From: Chryseolinea lacunae
GTDB taxonomy: Bacteria > Bacteroidota > Bacteroidia > Cytophagales > Cyclobacteriaceae
Reading direction: 5' to 3'
Length of the DNA: 64,000 nt
NCBI RefSeq assembly: GCF_016735595.1
Contig: NZ_JAERRB010000005.1
Location: 62,001 to 126,000, forward strand
In this document: positions 52,744 to 60,746 of the stretch, piece by piece
Layout of the letters: every line of letters begins with the position of its first letter
How positions within the stretch are numbered: the first letter of the stretch is position 1
Program-made: the position numbers and the translations under genes
Notes under the pieces: generated by a model
The model's input: the letters and a program-made list of their open reading frames with translations, nothing else
What the model was told of the DNA's origin: nothing
The model's database searches: none

Positions 52744-53397
52744 TCACTTGAATGCTTTCTCATTCAGAAGCTCGATGGTTTCGGTGTGAAGCTGGTTGTT
52801 GGCAAAGCTCACGATCTCGCGTTTCCAGGTCATGTATTCGCCCACCCACTTGCTGCGCTTGGCGGGGTTGGTCTGGCGGTAGACGAGGGCCACATAGGTG
52901 GGCGCTTTCATTTTGAAGGTTGAATTGCGGCCGTTGTCGGACACGCGTTGCAGGGTGTCTTTGAGGAACACCGCGTTTTTGTTTTTCACATTGATCACGT
53001 CCACCAGTTGCACGTTGTTGAGAAAGGTGGTGTCGGAGGCGTAGTGGTCCGAAAGGGCCTTGATAAATTCGTAGTGGTCGGCCGGCGCGAAGCCGTCAAT
53101 GATGTGGGTACGGGTAAACTTGACGCGTGGCACGCTGAAGATGCCCACGGCAAACGTTTTGGGATAGTTCAGGCCGCTATCGACCTCGGTGGCCTTTTGG
53201 CTCAGCACGTCGAACTCGTTCAGGTCGCTCACCTCAAAAATATGACAGGGCACATGGCGGGCCTCATAGAGGCGGAAGCTCTCGCACAGGTCGGTTTTCT
53301 TTTTTCGTCCGCACGCCGCCAGGGCCAGGGCAAAAACCAGCACCAAAAACGTGCGAAACAGGCCAGCGCCCGGCAAAACATTCATTCTTCTCTTCAT
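52744..53397 (-). CDS. Lipoprotein of unknown function
   Basis: A 217-residue lipoprotein; from the ATG at 53397 the signal reads LVLVFALALAAC with lipid Cys at 29. The mature part is mixed alpha/beta (YEFIKALSDHYASDTTFLNNVQLVDVINVKNKNAVFLKDTLQRV) without a recognised domain. The first ATG at 53433 would give a longer, odd N-terminus. It is followed by a tiny membrane protein and might act on it. Confidence 0.65.
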   Translation of the reverse strand: MKRRMNVLPGAGLFRTFLVLVFALALAACGRKKKTDLCESFRLYEARHVPCHIFEVSDLNEFDVLSQKATEVDSGLNYPKTFAVGIFSVPRVKFTRTHIIDGFAPADHYEFIKALSDHYASDTTFLNNVQLVDVINVKNKNAVFLKDTLQRVSDNGRNSTFKMKAPTYVALVYRQTNPAKRSKWVGEYMTWKREIVSFANNQLHTETIELLNEKAFK

Positions 53398-53511
53398 GAT
53401 CATGTCGACATTCATCGTGCGCCCCGGCCACATCCCGCAGCCACTAGACGCACTCCCCGCAAAGGTAACAACGATTTTGGTATGGGGCCAGAGGTGGTGG
53501 GGGTAGCTTCC

Positions 53512-53670
53512 CTATTTTGCAGACAATTTCTTCGCCCGCACACCGCCCCGCCCTTTGCGATGGGGCCTAACATCTGCTCTGGCCATCACCACGAACATGT
53601 AGATACAATAGGCGATTGTGCCAATGCCAAAAACCAACATCGCTGTGGCCACTATCGATTCCAGATTCAT
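53512..53670 (-). CDS. Tiny coupled membrane protein (52 residues)
   Basis: ATG at 53670, stop at 53512-53514. It begins MNLESIVATAMLVFGIGTIAYCIYMFVVM, one membrane helix, and ends in a basic tail (PHRKGRGGVRAKK). Its ATG overlaps the TGA of the four-helix gene (53667-53669) as ATGA, strong evidence for translational coupling and hence a real gene. Confidence 0.65.
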   Translation of the reverse strand: MNLESIVATAMLVFGIGTIAYCIYMFVVMARADVRPHRKGRGGVRAKKLSAK

Positions 53671-54086
53671 AGCTTTTTCAGTTTAGTGTATACAAACAAA
53701 TATCTATTAGACAAATAGCTCAACACAATGCTGCCGCTAACGATCACATATAACGCCATATTAAAATAGGCACCCGTCTCGATGTTGCTGCCAATCACTG
53801 CCGCGCAAACACCCATCAAAAAAATGCCCGCCACCGACAACAAAATCAACGTCAATCTTTTCTCCGAGTTTCTTCTGCGCGCAACTCCCACCAAATTAAA
53901 ATTCGTCACAAAAAGCGCAAGCCCACTCGACGCAACATCCGAAGTTTTAATGAACGCACAACATGAAAAATCCTGTCTGTTCAATTCGATCAGCAAGGAA
54001 GCCAAAAACGGAAATGCTCCGAAAAGAACAACCCAGACAAACCATTTCAAATCTCTATCAACCCATTTCAATTTTCGCTTACTCAT
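53667..54086 (-). CDS. Four-helix membrane protein
   Basis: A 139-residue protein from the ATG at 54086 (MSKRKLKWVDRD); a start at 54110 adds eight residues. Hydrophobic segments WFVWVVLFGAFPFLASLL, LALFVTNFNLVGVA, LILLSVAGIFLMGVCAAVI and ALYVIVSGSIVLSYL span the membrane. It is the first gene of a coupled pair with the 52-residue protein. Function unknown. Confidence 0.65.
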   Translation of the reverse strand: MSKRKLKWVDRDLKWFVWVVLFGAFPFLASLLIELNRQDFSCCAFIKTSDVASSGLALFVTNFNLVGVARRRNSEKRLTLILLSVAGIFLMGVCAAVIGSNIETGAYFNMALYVIVSGSIVLSYLSNRYLFVYTKLKKL

Positions 54087-54159
54087 CACCGTAATTCTTT
54101 CCAACGACATTCAAAAAAAACAGCTTCCTCAGAGGGTAAACGATCAGACCTGACCAGGC

Positions 54160-54420
54160 GAGCAAGAAGCCTCCACTAAACTACACACATCTCACAACCC
54201 GCGCAAATCCCCAAAACAAATTTCCACACCAACAACATCGCCCCTCCTCACAAAAAAAACACAGCCACCATCACAACACCAACAAATCCACTTTCTCACT
54301 CAACGCTTATCCCATTTTCACAAACACATTCAGACAAAACACGACACTAAAAAAATGCTTCCAAAAATTTCCACCCAACCAAAAATATTTTCATAATTTT
54401 AATTACAACCGAAAAAAAAT
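54160..54420 (+). other. G-depleted, A/C-rich gap
   Basis: About 260 bases in which the plus strand has only around ten G but many C and A (for example AACACCAACAAATCCACTTTC). No gene is visible. It leads into a 54-codon gene at 54422. It could be an unstructured long leader, or the product of strand-biased mutation. Confidence 0.5.
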
Positions 54421-54421
54421 T

Positions 54422-54586
54422 ATGACTACCACCACCCAGAAAAAAGCAAAACAAAAAATCACCCTTCACAAAGACGATGTGATTGTAAAAAACATGAGAG
54501 ACTACAGCAACGATCCGTTCGTGTTAAAAAAAGCCAAAGCAGCCCAGGAATTTCTAACAAAACACGGACTGCCAAAGGGTTTCTGA
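54422..54586 (+). CDS. Small basic protein (54 residues)
   Basis: ATG at 54422, stop TGA at 54584-54586. The product (MTTTTQKKAKQKITLHKDDV, then DPFVLKKAKAAQEFLTKHGLPKGF) is basic, helical and without membrane segment. Short proteins ending like this, with an F-x-x-K-A-x-x-A-x-x-F-L-x-K pattern, look like small antitoxin- or DNA-associated proteins, but no toxin gene is adjacent. Codon use is A-rich, unlike its neighbours. Confidence 0.55.
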   Translation: MTTTTQKKAKQKITLHKDDVIVKNMRDYSNDPFVLKKAKAAQEFLTKHGLPKGF

Positions 54587-54648
54587 ATTCATCTTCCCGC
54601 GCTGCCGCGAAGACGCTCCACGTTGGCAAATTTGCATCCTCACACGCC

Positions 54649-54772
54649 GAGTTCCATAGAAGTTCCTATGAAAAGTCACACCCTCACGCACAGAGCTCCG
54701 TAGGTGCTCCCTGTCTATAGAAACAACATCCATTCACATAATCAAGCTCCGTAGGTGCTTCCTTTAGCAGAG
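54649..54772. repeat. Three copies of a short interspersed repeat
   Basis: Related units GAGTTCCATAGAAGTTCC (54649), GAGCTCCGTAGGTGCTCCCT (54693) and AAGCTCCGTAGGTGCTTCCT (54745), about 44-52 bases apart. Each is partly self-complementary (GCTCC/GGTGC). They recall intergenic repeats common in Bacteroidota genomes. Function unknown. Confidence 0.6.
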
Positions 54773-54911
54773 CTTCACGTCACCGACAACGCAACGCATT
54801 TTCAATCAGGCATTCTATAGAACAAACCAACTTCATCAACACACTCGCCACTTCAAGCCAGAAATTTAACAGTGTTGGGTCACGATAAAATAACCAACAA
54901 GAAATATCCAC

Positions 54912-54928
54912 AAATCCGTTATTTTCAA
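54912..54928 (+). promoter_or_regulatory. Promoter-like repeat, copy 1
   Basis: AAATCCGTTATTTTCAA contains a TATTTTC -7-like box about 30 bases before the ATG at 54957. The same 17 bases recur exactly at 56423-56439. Confidence 0.45.
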
Positions 54929-54956
54929 CCGGAATTTCAAAACCGACATTTCTTAA

Positions 54957-55115
54957 ATGAGAATCTATGCCTTCCTTGACGGAGACACATACGAGTTTAT
55001 CGAAAACGAAGACAACGAGGCATTTCTGAAAGGTGTTCGCAAAACCACATGGATCGATGTGTCCTCAACCGTTCTGTCGCTAAAGCACAGACAAACACCA
55101 CTACCCACACCGTGA
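54957..55115 (+). pseudogene. Truncated 5' duplicate of the next gene
   Basis: Fifty-two codons from ATG at 54957. Its first 30 residues (MRIYAFLDGDTYEFIENEDN...) match the start of the following protein (MRIYILPDGNRYEFIENDDD...), including FLKGVRK against FMKGVRK. After that it runs into unrelated residues and stops at TGA 55113-55115, which overlaps the GTG start of the full gene. It is a partial tandem copy of about 155 bases; whether it is still translated for coupling is unknown. Confidence 0.65.
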
Positions 55116-55672
55116 GAATCTACATCCTGCCGGACGGAAACAGATACGAGTTCATCGAAAACGACGACGACGTCGCGTTCATGAAAGGTGTCCGCAAGAA
55201 TTCCTGGTTCCATCGCTATCTGAGAATTCTAACGCCCGACAATGAGCCACTCGCAACTATCAAGCTTTCGCAAAAATCCTTCTATTACTTTTTTAGCAGA
55301 CCAGCCTATTCTGTAATATTCCATTCCGAAGACGAAAACATTATGCTCACACCCGGTGGCCTGTATGCCGGACACTGGCACTTTGAATGGAACAAAGATC
55401 AATACGATCTGTATTTTCAGAACTACAACGGTCCCAAGCGATCGCTCTACAAAAACGGCATCCAGGTGGCAAAGCTTGTGCAGGGGAAAACCCGCTTTGG
55501 TGACTTCAACTCCAGAGCCATTGTGGCCAACAACAACGAAAACAAAGTGATGCTCGTGTCCCTATGCGTCGCCTTCGATCTGCCCGACGGACATTCGCCA
55601 AACACGTTGGAAAAACAAGTGAAAGACTACGACGATCGATGGGCCCCGAATATGCCTAACCCAAACCTTTAA
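55112..55672 (+). CDS. Hypothetical beta-rich protein (LURP/Tubby-like guess)
   Basis: A 186-residue protein. I prefer the GTG at 55112 because it aligns with the ATG of the duplicated copy and overlaps its stop; an ATG at 55049 would add 21 residues read from the copy in another frame. The protein is rich in strands: LATIKLSQKSFYYFFS, SVIFHSEDENIML, LYAGHWHFEWNKDQYDLYFQ, KSLYKNGIQVAKLV-like. The pattern of repeated strand plus 'xxGxxVAKL' is loosely like Tubby/LURP phospholipid-binding barrels. No membrane segment until ENKVMLVSLCVAF near the end. Confidence 0.6.
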   Translation: MRIYILPDGNRYEFIENDDDVAFMKGVRKNSWFHRYLRILTPDNEPLATIKLSQKSFYYFFSRPAYSVIFHSEDENIMLTPGGLYAGHWHFEWNKDQYDLYFQNYNGPKRSLYKNGIQVAKLVQGKTRFGDFNSRAIVANNNENKVMLVSLCVAFDLPDGHSPNTLEKQVKDYDDRWAPNMPNPNL

Positions 55673-55683
55673 CGCACGCCAAA

Positions 55684-56397
55684 TCAACGGCCCAACCTCA
55701 CGGGGTCTACAAAATCTCTAAACGTGTTCGAATAGATCGGCGCCGGATGATAGTCTTCGAAGTCGTGGTGAAATTTCAGTCGGCACAATGTTTCCACGCC
55801 GCGGGTGTGCAGCAGCACTTTCGAGATGCAAATTTCTTGTGGGCCCAGCACGATGTCTTGCAACACGGCGCCACAAAAATCGAGGGCGGTTGGATCTTCG
55901 TCCAGCTCAACCCAGCGGCCGTCGGGGGCTTGGGCTTCGCGCGATGTCCAGCGGAGAATGTTGTGGTGGCCCACCTGGATAGACGAGTCGGAGTGGTTGG
56001 TGACAATGAGGGGAAACGCTTTCTGATAGGCATGTGGCGGCACGTCCAGCACACGCCAGGCCAGGGTCATGGTGGTGTCGATGGCGAGGGTCAGGTTTTT
56101 GGGCGTGAAGCGTGTCCAGCGAAGGCCGTCGGGCGAAAGGTCGGACGTGGTGCAGTGGGTGGGCGAAACAATGCCGCGGGGCAGCTTGATGGTGTCGGCT
56201 TGCGGGCCCGCATAGTAGACGGGCAGAAAGAACGTGATTTGCGTGGAGTCGACCTTGAGCACGCCACCCGTCAGGGCCATGGAATCGATGAGCGTGAGCC
56301 TGCCGTTAGACTGAACATTGACCTCGTGTGTGGTGTGCGTGCACGATGCCAGGACGACGAGGAGCGCAAGGGCCAGAAATTTCACGGTGGTGGTCAC
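55684..56397 (-). CDS. Lipoprotein of unknown function
   Basis: A 237-residue lipoprotein with Cys 19 as lipid site (LALALLVVLASC). The mature part is strand-rich (GRLTLIDSMALTGGVLKVDSTQITFFLPVYYAG) with an Ig-like feel (LAWRVLDVPPHAYQKAFPLIVTNHSDSSIQV). No family recognised. It is convergent with the preceding plus-strand gene (11 bases). Confidence 0.65.
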   Translation of the reverse strand: MTTTVKFLALALLVVLASCTHTTHEVNVQSNGRLTLIDSMALTGGVLKVDSTQITFFLPVYYAGPQADTIKLPRGIVSPTHCTTSDLSPDGLRWTRFTPKNLTLAIDTTMTLAWRVLDVPPHAYQKAFPLIVTNHSDSSIQVGHHNILRWTSREAQAPDGRWVELDEDPTALDFCGAVLQDIVLGPQEICISKVLLHTRGVETLCRLKFHHDFEDYHPAPIYSNTFRDFVDPVRLGR

Positions 56398-56422
56398 GAT
56401 TATTTCCCATAAGAATCTTTAT

Positions 56423-56439
56423 AAATCCGTTATTTTCAA
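56423..56439 (+). repeat. Promoter-like repeat, copy 2, without a downstream gene
   Basis: Exact match of 17 bases to 54912-54928, and the flank is also similar (GAAATTTCA against GGAATTTCA). No plus-strand gene follows, so it may be a relic of a lost copy of the duplicated gene or a mobile promoter-like repeat. Confidence 0.45.
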
Positions 56440-56525
56440 AGCGAAATTTCAGGAATTATCGGTTCTAACAGCCACACTACCTTAATTCTCCAATTCAGAG
56501 TCTGCGCCGATTCGTATTCTACTCT

Positions 56526-57077
56526 TCATTTTGCACTCCGCAGCTTTGCTTCAATTTCCATTTGCGTTTTGATATCCCACGTAAAGTGGTTCATTAAGAT
56601 ATGACCGACCACCTCATCACCCTTCGCCAGTGTCAGGGTGTTATAGCTCGTTGTCATGCCGTCTGACAGATTATCTTTGTAGAAGGAAAGGTCTTTATAC
56701 TTATGAACTTTTGTGAATTCCCATCCACTGGTCGTCTTGGTTTTGAGGGTTAGTTCTTTTAACGCATCGTTAAACTTAAGCCCCACAACAATTTCCCTTT
56801 TCCCGTAATACGATCTAAGCCAGATCAATTCCACCACAACAAGGATGACAACAACAACGATGAATACGACCACGGAAGTAGCACTCATATAGGATAGCCC
56901 TTCTATAATTCTATCCAGTTTTGTTCTTCTGGCTCTGCCCTCATGATACACTATGGAATAGACCAACACAACAAGCCAGAATGCTAACACGGGATGTAGC
57001 AGCGCTAACCTTAGATAAAGCTTACTTACACGGGAAGAAAAATCCTGATCTGTTGAAACAAATTCCGTTATCATCAT
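56526..57077 (-). CDS. Two-helix membrane protein
   Basis: A 183-residue protein from the Met pair at 57077/57074 (MMITEFVSTDQDF); the longest frame starts at 57170 but its first 31 residues look random. Two membrane helices (LALLHPVLAFWLVVLVYSIVY and SVVVFIVVVVILVVVELIWL) are followed by a soluble beta part (IVVGLKFNDALKELTLKTKT, then VVGHILMNHFTWDI). The tail resembles PH-like domains attached to membranes. Function unknown. Confidence 0.6.
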   Translation of the reverse strand: MMITEFVSTDQDFSSRVSKLYLRLALLHPVLAFWLVVLVYSIVYHEGRARRTKLDRIIEGLSYMSATSVVVFIVVVVILVVVELIWLRSYYGKREIVVGLKFNDALKELTLKTKTTSGWEFTKVHKYKDLSFYKDNLSDGMTTSYNTLTLAKGDEVVGHILMNHFTWDIKTQMEIEAKLRSAK

Positions 57078-57267
57078 TCTGCCAACGCTGTTGGAAACCC
57101 TATTCGTCTCCAAAAATAGTTGTTCCCTCAACAACCACAAACAACAAATCCCAAGCCCAAAGCCCGCCACAAAAAAATTGCAGCAGCACTCCAGACTCAG
57201 GATTCATTGCTCAACGCCGCACGCCCTGAATGCTAAAGACTCAAGACTAACGACGCAAGACCAACCA

Positions 57268-57888
57268 TCACGCCACTACGCGGGTCACCTCGTCAGAGAA
57301 AACCAGGGTTGGGTTGGAGCCTACGGCCGCTACGCGGAACGCATACTCTTTGGCCACCGTGAGATTAGAGATGATGATGGTGCGCGCCGTAGCGGCCTGG
57401 GTTTGCCACACGGAACCGGCCGTGACCGGGGCCTCGACATACTGAAACACGTAGCTGTCGGCACCTGTAATTTTGTTGACACTAAGACGAATGGAACCTT
57501 TGTTGGGACCGGCTTCAAATTTAGCAATGACCGGCTTACCCAGAATGCCCACGGGCGTGCTGGGTTTGCGAATGTTGAACCCTGAGTTGAGCGCAACCGT
57601 CGCATTGTTGTTACAATTCATTTCCACAAAGGTGGCAAGCTGACGCAACAACATTTCAAGTGCTTGTCGCTTTTCGGCTTTGCCTGAAGTTTTTCCTTTC
57701 GTCCCGCCCAGGGCCTCGCCCAGCGCAGTGATGTAGACCTGTAGTGCAGCCTCTATGTCGGCAAGCGCCGGTTTAGGGGTTGCGAAATCAGCATTGCCCG
57801 TCATTCCGCTAAGAACGTTTTGGGTGAATGCTACCAGCTCAGTGTCTGTTAGACGCGTGAAGCTGCTGAGTACTCTAACGATTGTCAT
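57268..57888 (-). CDS. Protein with fibronectin III-like C-terminal half
   Basis: A 206-residue protein, no signal. The N-terminal half (about 1-90) is helical, with FTQNVLSGMTGNADFATPKPALADIEAALQVYITAL. The C-terminal half (about 115-206) has strands with the Y-x-F-Q-Y-V and N-L-T-V-A-K-E-Y-A-F-R-V-A-A-V-G pattern of fibronectin III domains. I recall similar proteins as a recurrent Bacteroidota type whose role is unknown. It is transcribed away from the repeat region to its right. Confidence 0.75.
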   Translation of the reverse strand: MTIVRVLSSFTRLTDTELVAFTQNVLSGMTGNADFATPKPALADIEAALQVYITALGEALGGTKGKTSGKAEKRQALEMLLRQLATFVEMNCNNNATVALNSGFNIRKPSTPVGILGKPVIAKFEAGPNKGSIRLSVNKITGADSYVFQYVEAPVTAGSVWQTQAATARTIIISNLTVAKEYAFRVAAVGSNPTLVFSDEVTRVVA

Positions 57889-58150
57889 AATGTTAAAAAT
57901 TTATTTTTCCACACCCCTGGCAACCGTCGTGCCCGGAATGCCAGTCTTTTGTGGACAAGCTTGCCAGGCCACGTAATGAAATGTTTAGAAAAACAAAAAG
58001 ACGATGTAAACACCGTTGATACCATTCGATGTTGCAACATTGCATTGCCCGGGCCGTGCAACACCTGAACCTGCATGGGCCTGGGCCGTGTGCCTGCGCC
58101 GTTTTGTGTATTGTAAAATGTGTTTGAAGGGCGATGAAAAAAAACTACCG

Positions 58151-58531
58151 ACGCAAAAAACACTTTTGTTTTTGTTGCAAACACAAGTTGTTTTGGCCTG
58201 GACCTAACCAGGTTTGTTCCAAAAGCATTTGCCTTTGCTCCATTGTTAAGTTGATATGAAACAAAAGCAAATGCGTTTGCGCCATATCAACTTGTGTTTA
58301 GTCCCAAAAAAAATTCTTATCGCTCAAACCAACTTGCGTTTGAAGCAGATCAACTTAGCAATGCCCCAAAAGCAATTGCTTTTGCTCCAGACACAACTAG
58401 ATATGGAGCAAACACAATTGCTTTTGCCCGTAAGAAAATTTGCAACGCCTCATCCGCATTTTGAAACGCACCTTTTCAATTTGAAAATGGCCCATATCAA
58501 CTTGCGTCGGCTTCGAAAGAACTTGAAAACC
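58151..58531 (+). repeat. Degenerate 21-bp periodic repeat (heptad-coding)
   Basis: Thirteen consecutive 21-base units lie exactly in register from 58259 to 58531, with more, partly shifted, copies from 58151. In the plus frame each unit gives a seven-residue pattern x-Q-x-[QN]-L-x-[LM] (AQTNLRL, KQINLAM, PQKQLLL, LQTQLDM, EQTQLLL). Many units contain the near-palindrome CAAAAGCAATTGCTTTTG. It may be a repeat of DNA function or a coding repeat that would form a coiled or amphipathic structure. Confidence 0.7.
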
Positions 58532-58681
58532 ATGTATTGTTTCCTATCAAGATTGCAGAATATCACCCCCTTGCACCCCCGACAACAGGGATGCTTGCAC
58601 GCTGATTTTGATGAACGACAACGTGAAAAACAGCCGCGAGCCGACGAAATATCGTTGGCCCGACGAAATATCGTTGGCTGA
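58256..58681 (+). CDS. Possible heptad-repeat protein
   Basis: A 141-codon frame from ATG 58256 through the 13 heptads and then 50 less regular codons to 58681. The frame stays open through all units, and hydrophobic residues hold at positions 5 and 7 of each heptad, as for an amphipathic helix. There is no obvious ribosome site and the end runs into a tandem palindrome, so coding is uncertain. Confidence 0.3.
   Translation: MKQKQMRLRHINLCLVPKKILIAQTNLRLKQINLAMPQKQLLLLQTQLDMEQTQLLLPVRKFATPHPHFETHLFNLKMAHINLRRLRKNLKTMYCFLSRLQNITPLHPRQQGCLHADFDERQREKQPRADEISLARRNIVG
58642..58679. repeat. 19-bp palindromic unit repeated twice
   Basis: CGACGAAATATCGTTGGC followed by C or T, twice head to tail. 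Each unit contains the inverted repeat ACGA-AATA-TCGT. About 160 bases before the PAS protein gene; a dimeric regulator site is plausible. Confidence 0.55.
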
Positions 58682-58839
58682 GGCCCGAGTTCTGGCACGA
58701 CACACCCCCACTTCAACGCTACAAACACAACGGCACCGGTGCCCTGGCACACCAAAACCGTTGAGATTTTCGGGTTTATTTGATACCTTATTTCAACAAA
58801 ACGCCCACCTCCACATTCATTGCCCAAGCCCCCCTGCCA

Positions 58840-59454
58840 ATGGAACTAAACAAAGACCTGGTCTACGACAAACTTTTCAAGGTCGCCCCCGTGTGCATAG
58901 ACATTGTTGATCTGCAAACGCGCCAGCTGGTGCAAACCAGCGCGTGGGTGGTGAACCACATCGGCTACACCGAAGAAGAGTTTATTGCGCTCAGCAAAAA
59001 TCTATTCGAAGGCATTGTGCACAAAGACGACCGCCAAACGCAACTGCAGACCTACGAGAGCCTGATGAACAACCCCACCGACCTGTTCAAAGAATGCGTG
59101 ATTCGCTTCCGCAAAAAAGACGGCGACTACCTGCACGTGCAAATTCGCCTGTCGGTGCTTGAAGTAGACGAAACCAACAAACCCAAAAGCAGCCTCAACA
59201 CCATCACCGACATTTCCGAACTGATAGACCTCCGCCACCGCCTCAACGCCGAACTGCGCAAGATGGACATCATCTCTTTCAAGAACAGCCATGAGCTGCG
59301 CGGGCCGGTGGCTACTATTTTAGGGTTGATCCAACTCATTGATCACGATGGATTGCATGGCGAGTTTTCGATGAATATTATTGATGCGTTGCGGCAGACA
59401 GTGAAAAAACTTGACGAGGTGATTGGAGAAATCAACCGCCACTCCAACGTTTAG
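58840..59454 (+). CDS. PAS-HisKA protein without an ATPase domain
   Basis: A 204-residue cytosolic protein from the ATG at 58840 (MELNKDLVYDK). A PAS domain (about 8-120; VAPVCIDIVDLQTRQLVQTSAWVVNHIGYTEEEF) is followed by a PAC-like strand (CVIRFRKKDGDYLHVQIRL) and a HisKA-type helix hairpin with SHELRGPVATILGLIQLI, where the His is the usual phospho-acceptor. The ATP-binding half is missing and no second gene supplies it. It may be phosphorylated by another kinase or act as a dimerising sensor. Confidence 0.8.
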   Translation: MELNKDLVYDKLFKVAPVCIDIVDLQTRQLVQTSAWVVNHIGYTEEEFIALSKNLFEGIVHKDDRQTQLQTYESLMNNPTDLFKECVIRFRKKDGDYLHVQIRLSVLEVDETNKPKSSLNTITDISELIDLRHRLNAELRKMDIISFKNSHELRGPVATILGLIQLIDHDGLHGEFSMNIIDALRQTVKKLDEVIGEINRHSNV

Positions 59455-59555
59455 CACTTTCACCATGGCCTCTCTCACCCGACGTTGCATGCCACTTTCG
59501 GAAACCTGTTGTCTATATTTGACATATCTAAAAATGTTAACACTCCATCCATAGC

Positions 59556-60746
59556 ATGAAAATTCTCTTCTTTAGCATATGCCTTGCCAGCACAATAGCG
59601 CACAACGTTGTTGCCCAGACCAACCGTTCTGCTGCTGACCAGCAACATGAGAAAAAGAAAAACCATGGCAACGAATTTCCCAACTTCGACCGCTCCCTTC
59701 CACTGGAAGATCGCGTAGACACCACGGCCAATGTGAGCTTTGGCGATTTTGATGGCGATGGCCATCTCGACTTGCTGCTGGTGAAAGGAAGACATTGGCC
59801 CATTGTTGATCGCGTTCTGCTGGGCGATGGCAAAGGCGGCATCCGAAAGGCCCATGATCTCGGCAAGGTGGCCGACCGCTCCTACACCGGCGGCGTGGCC
59901 GACTTTAACGAAGACGGTTTTCCCGACATTGCCATTAGCAACGACGACCCCGACCGAAAACTGATTTATGTGAACGACGGCAAAGGCAACTTCAACGTCG
60001 CCTCCGAATTCGGGCGGCCTGAATGGCCAACACGAAACTTGTCGATTGCCGACGTCAACGGCGACCATCGGCCCGACCTCATCCTGGCCAACCGCGGCAA
60101 CCGGCAAAACACGTCGAACTATGTTTGCCTCAACAACGGCAAAGGTCAGTTCGATGCCCCCTGCATGGCCTTCGCCCCCTACCCCGCCACCACCATCTAT
60201 GCCACCGACATGAACAACGATGGCCTTATAGACCTCCTTGTGCCCCACCGCGACGGCGGCCAGAGCTATGCATACCTCGGCAACGCCGACCACACATTTG
60301 CCGACACCCATCGCATTCCCTTCGGCCCACCCAACGCCACCATCCGCCAGGCCGCCGCCGCCGACTTCAATGGCGATGGCCTGCCCGACATTGTGACGAT
60401 CGACGAAAAGAAAGGTGTTAATCTCTATCTCGGCCAAAACAACAAAACCTTTTCCGAAGGCATCTCCCTTGCCAACGCCACCACAGTTCCCTATGCCCTG
60501 ACCCTGGCACACCTGAACAACGACAAAAAAATGGACATCATTGTAGGCCACGTAGAAGCACCCTCCACGGTGTTTTTTAATGATGGCACAGGTCGCTTCA
60601 AATCAATTTCGTTTGGCGACGCGAAGGGCACGGTCTATGGTTTTGCCGTTGGCGATTTTGATGAAGATGGTGCGGTTGATATTGCCGCAGGAAGATCGGA
60701 GGCTACGAATGTTTTGTATTTCGGGAGTGGAAAATTGAAAAATTAA
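59556..60746 (+). CDS. FG-GAP/VCBS repeat secreted protein
   Basis: A 396-residue protein with signal peptide (MKILFFSICLASTIAHNVVAQ). The rest is a seven-blade propeller of FG-GAP/VCBS repeats, recognised by calcium-binding D-x-D-x-D-G-x-x-D-L loops, for example DFDGDGHLDLLLVKG, DFNEDGFPDIAIS and DFNGDGLPDIVT. Such proteins bind sugars, integrin-like partners or calcium at the surface. It is the last gene before the AT-rich segment. Confidence 0.9.
   Translation: MKILFFSICLASTIAHNVVAQTNRSAADQQHEKKKNHGNEFPNFDRSLPLEDRVDTTANVSFGDFDGDGHLDLLLVKGRHWPIVDRVLLGDGKGGIRKAHDLGKVADRSYTGGVADFNEDGFPDIAISNDDPDRKLIYVNDGKGNFNVASEFGRPEWPTRNLSIADVNGDHRPDLILANRGNRQNTSNYVCLNNGKGQFDAPCMAFAPYPATTIYATDMNNDGLIDLLVPHRDGGQSYAYLGNADHTFADTHRIPFGPPNATIRQAAAADFNGDGLPDIVTIDEKKGVNLYLGQNNKTFSEGISLANATTVPYALTLAHLNNDKKMDIIVGHVEAPSTVFFNDGTGRFKSISFGDAKGTVYGFAVGDFDEDGAVDIAAGRSEATNVLYFGSGKLKN

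Noticed and set aside
57885-58184. A 99-codon minus-strand frame upstream of the fibronectin-like gene
   Set aside because: It overlaps the start of a better-supported gene and has no domain or membrane pattern.
58151-58531. The 21-bp array as a CRISPR
   Set aside because: There are no unique spacers between constant repeats; units abut directly, vary throughout and stay in one reading frame, and no cas gene is near.
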